Shown piece after piece: positions 56,430 through 64,000 of a DNA stretch of 64,000 bases. Where the stretch lies: assembly GCA_963847675.1 (NCBI GenBank), contig CAWKAP010000011.1:62001-126000 (forward strand). Direction: 5' to 3'. The DNA is from JADJWR01 sp963847675 (GTDB lineage Bacteria; Pseudomonadota; Gammaproteobacteria; Burkholderiales; Burkholderiaceae_F). Each line of letters starts with the position of its first letter. The stretch's first letter is position 1. Below the pieces are notes generated by a model. That model ran no database searches. It was not told the origin of the DNA and saw nothing but the letters and a program-made list of their open reading frames with translations. The position numbers and the translations under genes are program-made.

Positions 56430-59400
56430 ATGAGCTTCATCTCCTACGCCCAGAATTTCGAGGACGTCATGCTCTGGCGCGCCCTCGGGCATGTCGGCAG
56501 CGGCTTCTATATAGATATAGGCGCCTGGTCGCCAATCGAAGATTCGGTGACGCTGGCGTTCTACGAGCGCGGCTGGCACGGCATCAACGTCGAGCCGAAC
56601 CCCGAGTTCCACAGCCAGTTGCAGCGTGACCGCCCCCGGGACATCAACCTGGCGGTGGCCGTCGCCGACGCGCCGGGGACGGCGACGATGCATTTTCTCG
56701 ATAGCCCCGGGCTTTCCACGCTCGTCGCATCGATCGCCGCCGGGCATGCAGCCAGCGGAATCCAGGCCCGGAGCGAGCCGGTCGAGGTCACGACGCTGCG
56801 TGAGATCGGTCGGCGCCATTTGGCCGAAGGTCAGCCGGTGCACTTCCTGAAGGTGGATGTGGAAGGCGCCGAGGCAGCGGTGCTGCGCGGCAACGACTGG
56901 GCCGCCATGCGTCCGTGGGTCGTGCTCGTCGAGGCAACGCTGCCGATGTCGCAGGAACGCTGCTACCAGGCGTGGGAACCTGAGTTGCTGGCCGCAGGCT
57001 ACAGGTTCGCGTACGACGACGGAATCAATCGCTTTTACGTCGCGGTCGAACATGCAGAACTGCTGACCGCCCTGGATCATCCGCCGAACTACTTCGATCG
57101 CTTTGTGCCGCTGGCGCAGGTGCGGGCTGGCCGACAGGCCGAGCAGGAGCGCTTGCGAGCGGAGCAGGCGGAGGAACGCGCCTGGCGCGCGGACGAGCGC
57201 GCCTGGCGGCTGGAACAGCAGGCAGCGCGGGCAGAAGAGCGCGCCTGGCGGGCCGGGCAGCAAAGCGCAATGGCCGAGGCGCGTGCTTCGCAGGGCGAGT
57301 ACCGCCTGACCGAGCTCAACAGCCGGCTTCAGGCCGTCTACGCCAGCTACTCGTGGCGCATCACCGCGCCGTTGCGCCGGGTGGCGCACCTGCTGCTGCA
57401 ACTTCGTCCCCATTCGTTGAAGCCGCTGTTGCGGTCCGCCGGTGAGCGGGCGGGCGCATTGGTGCGCACTGCCGAGGAAGCCGCCGGCGAGCCCGGCGCC
57501 GGCGGCCCGACCGCAGAACCCGACGCCGGATACTCGCCCCGCGTGCTGCGGCTATGCGCGACGCTGCGGCGCCTCGTCGGAGAAGCGAGCGCCAGGGAGG
57601 AGGCGGCGCCTTTGCGTCTGGCCTACGTCTCCCCCCTGCCGCCGGAGTGCAGCGGCATCGCCGACTACAGCGCAGAACTCGTTCCCGCGCTTGCCGCTCA
57701 TTTTCGGATCGACGTCATCGTCGAACAGGGCCACATCGGCGCCCCCGACGTGCTGGCGTGTTGCGGCGTCCGCGATCCTTCGTGGTTGCGCTCGCAGGCC
57801 GGGGAGTACGACGTGGTGCTCTACCACATGGGCAACTCTCACTTTCACACGTGGATGTTCGATCTCCTGCACGAGGTGCCGGGCGTCGTCGTGTTGCACG
57901 ATTTCTTCCTCGGCGGCCTGATTCGGTCGATTTCCGACCAGTCCGGGCGCGCCGATCTGAAGTTCCGCGAGCTGTACTTTGGCCACGGCCATGCCGCACT
58001 TGCGAAATGCCTGAAGACCGGCGATTCGGCCAACTCCCTTTTTCACTACCCCTGCAATCGCAGCGTGCTCGATTTCGCCGAGGGCGTGATCGTGCACTCC
58101 GACGAGGCGATCCGGATGGGACGGAACTGGTACGGGCCGGCGACTGGCGCAGACTGGGTGCGGATTCCCCACGCGAGGGTGCGGGCGCAAAACGTGGACC
58201 GGCAGTCTGCGCGGCGACGGCTCGGGCTGCCCGATTCGGCGTTCGTCGTATGCAGTTTCGGGATGCTCGGCATCACCAAGCTCAATCACCGGCTGCTCAC
58301 TGCCTGGCTGAACTCCAGCCTGGCGCGCGAGCCCGACGCATTGCTTGTCTTCGTCGGCGATGCCGGTACCGGGGATTACGCGAGCGACCTGCGTGCGCGC
58401 ATCGATGAGAGCGGCCTTGGCGACCGTATCCGTATCACGGGGTGGGCCGATGCCACGACGTTCCGGAACTATCTCGAGTCGGCGGACCTCGCGGTGCAGC
58501 TGCGCAGCCATTCCCGCGGCGAGACCTCGGGCACCGTGCTCGACTGCATGAACCACGGACTGCCGACGATCGTCAACGCCCACGGCAGCATGGCCGAGCT
58601 TGCCGAGGAGGCCGTCTATCGTCTGCGCGATGAGTTCGACGATGTGGAACTCATCGAAGCCATGGAAGCTTTGTGGCGGGACATCGGGGCGCGGTCGACG
58701 CTGGGCGCACGTGCTCGTGCTGTCGTCGAAAGCGAGTGTGCGCCGGCGCACTGTGCGGTGCTGTACCACCGGGCAATAATGCAGTTTGTCGCCCGACGGA
58801 AGCAGGCGGACTCTGGCCTGAGGCCGACTCTCGAGCGTCTTGGCCGGTCGCCGCTCACCGACGAGGCACTGCTGGCGCTCGCTGGAGAAATCGCCCAGGA
58901 GACGCCGGATCCGCTGCATCAGCCGCAGCTGCTCGTCGATGTCACGGAGACCCACCGGAACGGCCGCCGCACCGGCATCGAGCGTGTTGCACGCTCGCTT
59001 GCGCTGGCCCTTCTCGAATCGCCGCCGGCGGGCTTCCGTGTTGAACCCGTTTACCTCACGCAGGCCGGGAAAGGGCGCTGGCACTATCGCTACGCACGGG
59101 CCTTCACGGCCGAGCTTCTCGGTGTCCGCGCACCGTTTGCTGACCAGGGCATCGAGTTCGGGGCCGGGGACCGCCTCGTCTGCCTCGACATCGCCGGCGA
59201 TTCCTTTGTCCAGGCGAGCCGGGAAGGGCTGTTCGAACGCATGCGTGAACGCGGTGTGCATCGCCGGATGTTCGTCCACGATCTGCTTCCCGTGCTCGAG
59301 CCGGATTATTTTCCGCCCGGCGCGGACAGCCGCTTTCGTGAGTGGCTGGATTGCGTCGCCCGCCTGGACGGCGCGCTGTGTTTCACCCAAGCGGTGGCCA

Positions 59401-60146
59401 CTGCGCTGCGTTCCTGGATGCAAGCTAATCACCCGCAGTCGGCCGGCGCCTATCTCATAGACTGCATACCTGCTGGCGCGGATATTGCATCTCCGACACC
59501 CGGCAACGAACTGCCGCACGACGCGGAGGTGCTGCTGGCGCGGCTTGCCGCTGAGCCCAGCGTATTAATGGTCGGGACGCTCGAGCCTCGCAAGGGATAC
59601 CTGCAGGCACTGCGGGCCTTCACGTTCCTCTGGGAGCGAGGCAGCAGCATCACTCTCGTCATCGTCGGCCGGCCCGGCTGGCAGGACCTGCCGGTCGGCC
59701 AGCAACGAGACATCCCCGAGCTGTTGCGGGCGTTGCGCACGCACCCTGAATGTGGTAGCCGGCTCATCTGGTTGGACGGCATCGGTGATGAGTACCTCGA
59801 ACGTGTCTATGCTGCAGCCAGTGGCCTGCTCGCAGCCTCGAAGGACGAGGGCTTCGGGCTGCCGCTGATCGAAGCGGCAGCCAGGGGGCTGCCGGTTCTG
59901 GCGCGCGACATCCCTGTATTCCGCGAGGTCGCTGGAGATCAGGCAAGCTACTTCGCGGGCGATGCCCCGGACGAGCTGGCGCAGGCGCTAGCCGGCTGGG
60001 CTGCGAGGGGGTTCACGCCGAGGCCAGCGAAGGGCGTGCGGCACAATGCCTGGAAGGAAAGCGCGCTGGTTCTCATAAAGGTGCTGTACGCACAAGACGA
60101 GCGAGCTTGTGTCGACAGCCACGGGGCGACAAATTGGGCGAACTGA
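56430..60146 (+). CDS. Trifunctional FkbM methyltransferase - coiled coil - double GT4 glycosyltransferase
   Basis: 1238-residue fusion. Residues 1-215 are an FkbM methyltransferase (MSFISYAQNFEDVMLWRAL, GFYIDIGAWSPIEDS, HFLKVDVEGAEAAVLRG). Residues about 220-290 form a heptad coiled coil with repeated EERAWRA. A first GT4 domain (about 393-790) starts LRLAYVSPLPPECSGIADYS and has RGETSGTVLDCMNHGLP. A second GT4 (about 833-1238) starts LLVDVTETHRNGRRTGIERVARS and has LMVGTLEPRKGYLQAL and SKDEGFGLPLIEAAARGLP with the E-x7-E pair. It probably assembles and methylates a polymer or glycan chain end. ATG 56430 begins the FkbM motif; the open frame extends 90 bp upstream without support. No break was seen. 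Confidence 0.88.
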   Translation: MSFISYAQNFEDVMLWRALGHVGSGFYIDIGAWSPIEDSVTLAFYERGWHGINVEPNPEFHSQLQRDRPRDINLAVAVADAPGTATMHFLDSPGLSTLVASIAAGHAASGIQARSEPVEVTTLREIGRRHLAEGQPVHFLKVDVEGAEAAVLRGNDWAAMRPWVVLVEATLPMSQERCYQAWEPELLAAGYRFAYDDGINRFYVAVEHAELLTALDHPPNYFDRFVPLAQVRAGRQAEQERLRAEQAEERAWRADERAWRLEQQAARAEERAWRAGQQSAMAEARASQGEYRLTELNSRLQAVYASYSWRITAPLRRVAHLLLQLRPHSLKPLLRSAGERAGALVRTAEEAAGEPGAGGPTAEPDAGYSPRVLRLCATLRRLVGEASAREEAAPLRLAYVSPLPPECSGIADYSAELVPALAAHFRIDVIVEQGHIGAPDVLACCGVRDPSWLRSQAGEYDVVLYHMGNSHFHTWMFDLLHEVPGVVVLHDFFLGGLIRSISDQSGRADLKFRELYFGHGHAALAKCLKTGDSANSLFHYPCNRSVLDFAEGVIVHSDEAIRMGRNWYGPATGADWVRIPHARVRAQNVDRQSARRRLGLPDSAFVVCSFGMLGITKLNHRLLTAWLNSSLAREPDALLVFVGDAGTGDYASDLRARIDESGLGDRIRITGWADATTFRNYLESADLAVQLRSHSRGETSGTVLDCMNHGLPTIVNAHGSMAELAEEAVYRLRDEFDDVELIEAMEALWRDIGARSTLGARARAVVESECAPAHCAVLYHRAIMQFVARRKQADSGLRPTLERLGRSPLTDEALLALAGEIAQETPDPLHQPQLLVDVTETHRNGRRTGIERVARSLALALLESPPAGFRVEPVYLTQAGKGRWHYRYARAFTAELLGVRAPFADQGIEFGAGDRLVCLDIAGDSFVQASREGLFERMRERGVHRRMFVHDLLPVLEPDYFPPGADSRFREWLDCVARLDGALCFTQAVATALRSWMQANHPQSAGAYLIDCIPAGADIASPTPGNELPHDAEVLLARLAAEPSVLMVGTLEPRKGYLQALRAFTFLWERGSSITLVIVGRPGWQDLPVGQQRDIPELLRALRTHPECGSRLIWLDGIGDEYLERVYAAASGLLAASKDEGFGLPLIEAAARGLPVLARDIPVFREVAGDQASYFAGDAPDELAQALAGWAARGFTPRPAKGVRHNAWKESALVLIKVLYAQDERACVDSHGATNWAN

Positions 60147-60469
60147 TCGGATTAGGCTGGGCGTTTCCCGACCTCAGAGCGCTTCCTTCGTCAGTCGTGC
60201 CCGCTATGTTGTTAGCCGGCAACATCCGTTCGTTTTTGCCGGAACCGCTCGGTTGTTGCGGCCGCATCCGGTGTGTAAGATCGCTTGAGCTTTCGGTGGT
60301 AGCCGCTGGATTTGGCTGGCGTCTGCTGAACCGCGCCCGGATAGCGCACACTTATTTTTAAAATGAAAGTCTTAACTCCCGGAAGCGGGAGCAGCTTTGG
60401 GGCAAATCAGCGAGTCACCGGCGGCCAGACCTCCGCGCCGACCCGTCTACATCTTGGAGAACCGTAAAA
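60147..60469. other. Intergenic control region before the large surface protein
   Basis: 323 bp. Stems CCGGCAA/TTGCCGG (60199-60225 region) and CTCCCG/CGGGAG (about 60376-60391) are visible, and an AT-rich TATTTTTAAAATG patch near 60353-60365 might hold a -10 box. No sigma-54 match and no terminator with a proper T-run were found. Confidence 0.45.
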
Positions 60470-63400
60470 ATGGCAAGTACCACCACTGAGTTGAAAGTCC
60501 AGGCTTTGTACGTCGGTTATCTGGGTCGGGCGGCCGAACTCGCGGGTCGGGATTTCTGGGCGGACGCCATTGAGGGCGGGTCCGTAACGTATCAACAGGT
60601 TGCGTCGCAGTTTGCGCAGTCGCCGGAGTTCCAGTCCCTGTACTCCGGACTGACGACCCCGCAGTTGATCGATGCCGTGTACAGGAACGTGCTGGGTCGT
60701 CCGTCGGATCCGGACGGCCTCCAGTTCTGGGTGGACCAGGTTCAGTCGGGCAATGTTCCCGCGGACCTGGTGGTGCTGTACATGATTGAAGGTATGAGTG
60801 CCACCGATCGCGTGAGGTTCGATACCCGCGTCCAGGACGGCAACGACTACACCGAAGCGCACCCGAATGACTACGTCCTGGAGGACGCGCAAGCTGCGGT
60901 CGGCCTGCTCAACGAACTCGTGGCCACCGTCGACGGCCAGCAAGCGACCAGCGTCGATGAAGGCCAGACGGTCCAGTTCCAGTTCAGCACGATCGATTTC
61001 TTCCCGGGCTCGACGCTGAACTACAGCATCACCGGAGTAAGCGCGGCCGACGTCGTCGGCGGCCAGCTCAGCGGGCAGGTCACGCTGGACGTCATGAACA
61101 AAGCGATCGTCAGCGTCACGCTGACGGCCGATGCGCTGACCGAGGGCGCCGAGACGCTGAGCCTGTCGCTCGGCGGACTGAATTCGGCCATCACGGTGAA
61201 CGACACGAGCGTTACGCCGCCACCGCCACCTGCCACTTATGCGATCTCCGCCGCGCAGGCCGGCTACGTCGAAGGCGACACGGCGAGATTCGACATCGTC
61301 ACTACCAATGTGGCGGCGGGCACACAGCTGTCTTATGTCATCTCCGGCAAGGGCATTGATGCCGATGATGTTGCCGGTGGGGTGCTGAAGGGCAACACCG
61401 TGGTCGACGCCTTCGGAAACGCGGCCATCAACGTCACGCTGCTCGAGGACCAGGTAACCGAAGGCACCGAGGTGATGACGGTGTCGCTGATCGTCGGTGG
61501 CACGCCATCGGCGAGCGTCACGGTCTCGGACACCAGCAAGTCCCCGGGCTACAGCCTGACGGCCGACCAGGCCAAGGTTGTCGAGGGTGATGCGGCGACC
61601 TTCACGCTTGAAACCCAGAACGTCGCGGCGGGTACGACGGTCACCTACACGATCGGTGGGGACGTCAACGCAGCGGACATCGGTGGCCCGCTCACCGGCA
61701 CGGCCACCGTGCAGGCTGACGGCAAGGCTTATATCAGCGTGCCGACGGTGAGCGACGGCATACTCGAGGGCCTTGAGGCGCTGAAAGTCACTGTCAGTAC
61801 ACCGGGCGGGCTGCAGATCGATGCGTCGACCGTCCTTAGCGACAGCCCGACGTACCGCCTGACCGCCGGACAGGACGGCACCGCGACACAGCCGGTGCAG
61901 GCCGAAGAGTTCGACGGCAGCCAGGAGCTGACGGCCCTTGGGCTGGTCAACACGCTGGGCGACACCGACCACTTGCAGGGCGTGGGTCCAGATGCGGTTC
62001 TGAATGCGGTGATCGGCAATGCGGACGGCATCAAGCTGGTGACGCCGAGCATGACCAACGTCGACACCGTCAACGTCGAGTTCGCCAACTCGCTGCCGTT
62101 CCCGGTGGCGCTGAGCTTCGAGGACACGACCGGCACCAGTGAAGTCAATGCCACCCGCATCAGCGGCGGACAGGGCGCGCTCGTGCTGGACATGAACAAG
62201 GAAGTGACGTCGCTTTCGGCGACCAACACCGTTGCCGCAGTGCCGTTCCTCATCTTTGACTACCGGGATGGCGAGGCGCCGACGACAGTCGACCTGGCGC
62301 TGAAGAACGTCACCGTCACTGACCTCTACATTGGCCAAGGGGTGATGCCCGGATTCAACGTGGGCACCGGTGTCGAGACGCTGAACCTGACGTCGGACGG
62401 TATCAATACCGTGGGCACGAACACCGGGAACGGGCTGGACTCGGCGGTCAAGACCCTGAGCCTCACCGTCAACTCCAGTTCGCTGACGATCAACGGGGTC
62501 ACTGAGGCGGCGCTGGCGACGATCAACGCCACCGGCGCAGGCAACCTGACGCTGGCCGAGGTCGGTAGCGCGGCCGGCTTCCAGCTTCAGGCCGGTTCGA
62601 TGACCGGCAACGTCAAGGCGTGGATCGACAACGCCGCGGCGCAAGGCAATTCGGTGTTCAACACGGGCGAGGGCAGTGACTGGCTGAACACCAAGGGCGA
62701 CCTCGGCGGCGACATCAACACCGACGGCGGCAGCGATACGGTCGGTATTGGTGGCCACATCCTCGGCAGCGGGTCGGTCAACCTCGGCGGGGCTGGCGAC
62801 ACGGTGACGGTCGGTGGCGATATGAAGGGCGGCGCCGAAATCAGGGGCGGCGACGGTGGCGACAGCATCAGTGTGACCGGCAACGTCGAGGGCGATAACT
62901 TCACGACCATACCCGACGCGGGCATCTTCGGTGAAGACGGTGGCGACAGCATTTTCGTAGGTGGCGTGGTTTCCGGCTCCGTTGACGGCGGTAACGATGG
63001 CGACTACATCCAAATCAACGGCGGCGTCGCCGCAGCCGGATCGGTCACTGGTGGCCAGGGCTTCGACAGCATCTACGTCTATAACAACGTCGCGGGCTCC
63101 GTATCCGGCGGCACCGAAGGCGACTACATCTACATCGGTGGGAACGTAAGCGGGTCCGTGCAGGGTGACGGCGGAGACGACCAAATTTACATCGCCGGGA
63201 ACGTGACCGGATCGGTGGGCGGCGGCGCCGACAGCGACCAGATGTACGTGGGCAACGGCATCACCAACGGCAGCGTGACCGGCGGGTCGGGGATGGATTA
63301 CCTCGTCGTCGATGGCCCGATCACCAGCGGCGGGTCTTCGGCGGTCGACATGGGCGACGACGACGACGTCTTCTGGCAGAGGGTGTCGGCCGGGACGGCG

Positions 63401-64000
63401 GTGACGCAGAACGGCAACGGTGTCCCGGCGGTCCAGGGTGGCGCGCCGAGCGCCAGCGACACGGCGGTCTTCGCCAACACCGGCAACGGTGTGGTGACCG
63501 TGACGGGCGGCGCCGGGACCGGCGATGCAGTGACCGGCTTCGAGACGATCCAGCTCTTCAACCAGGCCAGTGGCACGATCGTCGCTGACTTCGGCGACAT
63601 CGGCGGCACGCCGCGTGTCGACCTGCTGTCGGTCGACGGCAACAGCAGCACCACAACGCTGACCGGATTGGACGGCGAGGCGCTGTTCCTGACCGGCGCG
63701 ATCGCGCAGGGCGGCAACCTGCCAGGCTGGGGGGCGGGCAGCTTTGACGGCTTCGTCGGGGCGAGCCCCGTCACCAACACGGTCAACCTCAACGTGGCTG
63801 GCAGCGGTGGCATGCTGAAAGCGACCATCGAGAGCCTGCAGCAGTTCGTGGTCAATCTTGACGACACCACCAGCGGCTACAGTGATCTCGCGCTCGATAT
63901 CACCAACACGACGCGCGACCAGACGGTCAACTTCGACGCGGCCAACGACGACTTCACGGGAACCACGACGGTCACCGGAAGCGCGGCGGGCAACACGATC
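60470..64000 (+). CDS. Very large DUF4214 surface/secreted protein with Calx-beta-like and RTX-like repeats (partial, runs off window)
   Basis: Open frame of at least 1177 codons reaching the window end. GGAG lies 11 bases before ATG 60470. There is no Sec signal peptide, so a type I or similar leaderless secretion route is likely. Order: DUF4214 (about residues 8-125; LYVGYLGRAAELAGRDFWAD and AVYRNVLGRPSDPDGLQFWVDQV), three Calx-beta-like repeats (about 155-460, each with a VEGD/DEGQ start and EGxE turn), a segment of about 280 residues with a beta-rich pattern, then about eleven 19-21-residue repeats (about 740-950) of the form GG-x-G-x-D-x-I-x-V-x-G-x-V-x-G-S-V. It probably forms an S-layer-like or adhesive matrix. 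A 925-codon antisense frame overlies it and is not a gene. Confidence 0.88.
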   Translation, partial: MASTTTELKVQALYVGYLGRAAELAGRDFWADAIEGGSVTYQQVASQFAQSPEFQSLYSGLTTPQLIDAVYRNVLGRPSDPDGLQFWVDQVQSGNVPADLVVLYMIEGMSATDRVRFDTRVQDGNDYTEAHPNDYVLEDAQAAVGLLNELVATVDGQQATSVDEGQTVQFQFSTIDFFPGSTLNYSITGVSAADVVGGQLSGQVTLDVMNKAIVSVTLTADALTEGAETLSLSLGGLNSAITVNDTSVTPPPPPATYAISAAQAGYVEGDTARFDIVTTNVAAGTQLSYVISGKGIDADDVAGGVLKGNTVVDAFGNAAINVTLLEDQVTEGTEVMTVSLIVGGTPSASVTVSDTSKSPGYSLTADQAKVVEGDAATFTLETQNVAAGTTVTYTIGGDVNAADIGGPLTGTATVQADGKAYISVPTVSDGILEGLEALKVTVSTPGGLQIDASTVLSDSPTYRLTAGQDGTATQPVQAEEFDGSQELTALGLVNTLGDTDHLQGVGPDAVLNAVIGNADGIKLVTPSMTNVDTVNVEFANSLPFPVALSFEDTTGTSEVNATRISGGQGALVLDMNKEVTSLSATNTVAAVPFLIFDYRDGEAPTTVDLALKNVTVTDLYIGQGVMPGFNVGTGVETLNLTSDGINTVGTNTGNGLDSAVKTLSLTVNSSSLTINGVTEAALATINATGAGNLTLAEVGSAAGFQLQAGSMTGNVKAWIDNAAAQGNSVFNTGEGSDWLNTKGDLGGDINTDGGSDTVGIGGHILGSGSVNLGGAGDTVTVGGDMKGGAEIRGGDGGDSISVTGNVEGDNFTTIPDAGIFGEDGGDSIFVGGVVSGSVDGGNDGDYIQINGGVAAAGSVTGGQGFDSIYVYNNVAGSVSGGTEGDYIYIGGNVSGSVQGDGGDDQIYIAGNVTGSVGGGADSDQMYVGNGITNGSVTGGSGMDYLVVDGPITSGGSSAVDMGDDDDVFWQRVSAGTAVTQNGNGVPAVQGGAPSASDTAVFANTGNGVVTVTGGAGTGDAVTGFETIQLFNQASGTIVADFGDIGGTPRVDLLSVDGNSSTTTLTGLDGEALFLTGAIAQGGNLPGWGAGSFDGFVGASPVTNTVNLNVAGSGGMLKATIESLQQFVVNLDDTTSGYSDLALDITNTTRDQTVNFDAANDDFTGTTTVTGSAAGNTI

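Noticed and set aside
60407..63184. A 925-codon minus-strand open frame.
   Set aside because: It is antisense to the DUF4214 protein gene. Its translation is a repetitive Val/Asp/Arg string without domains, while the plus frame has recognisable domains and a ribosome-binding site.

Overview
The window is a GC-rich (roughly two-thirds G+C) proteobacterial chromosome segment. The gene set (PEP-CTERM/PrsK-PrsR-PrsT, a lexA-imuA-imuB-dnaE2 mutagenesis cassette, rimP-nusA-infB-rbfA-truB-typA, a phasin) points to a betaproteobacterium, plausibly a floc-forming Rhodocyclales-type organism (Zoogloea/Accumulibacter-like). The order is an inference; no rRNA or other phylogenetic marker was compared.

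Layout. 0-1.6 kb: two branched-chain amino acid type ABC ATPases. 1.8-2.0 kb: a small membrane protein. 2.4-14.5 kb: an exopolysaccharide/PEP-CTERM locus (EPS sugar transferase, sensor kinase PrsK, sigma-54 regulator PrsR, TPR lipoprotein PrsT, nucleotide-sugar dehydrogenase, epimerase, trypsin-like protease, YdcF/ElyC-type protein). 14.9-16.0 kb: a PepA-like PEP-CTERM protein with a terminator, a consensus sigma-54 promoter and a candidate regulator site. 16.4-29.9 kb: an accessory locus combining two FeeM-type N-acyl amino acid synthases with a VAO-type flavoenzyme, acyl reductase, acyl-activating ligase, PP-loop amidotransferase, and a Lol-like export set (two FtsX-type permeases, ATPase, LolA-like periplasmic protein, DUF1302-like outer-membrane protein). 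30.1-36.8 kb: SOS mutagenesis cassette with a perfect LexA box. 37.3-47.8 kb: scpB, rluB and the nusA-infB operon with a structured, terminator-bearing leader, ending in a disrupted typA. 47.9-56.3 kb: EamA transporter, PurM-like protein, TPR protein, TetR regulator, patatin, phasin, a Marinobacter-type fatty acyl-CoA reductase and a small membrane protein. 56.4-64 kb: a trifunctional FkbM/GT4/GT4 protein followed by a very large DUF4214 surface protein that runs off the window.

How the parts work together. The left third reads as one envelope/biofilm programme: PrsK-PrsR would activate PEP-CTERM genes through sigma-54, and the only PEP-CTERM gene here carries the matching promoter. N-acyl amino acid synthases are known to co-occur with PEP-CTERM/exosortase systems, and here they sit with acyl-activating, reducing and export genes, suggesting synthesis and outward transport of an acylated amino acid product. 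No exosortase is visible in the window.

Two cross-cutting observations. First, short palindromic elements lie inside reading frames: a 79-bp inverted repeat occurs twice in dnaE2 and contributes peptide in the same frame both times, and a different CCCTC-type palindrome lies in the epimerase start region and in typA. Second, at least 19 frame breaks in 11 genes are all of the +1 type, which looks more like insertion-biased sequencing error than ordinary gene decay.
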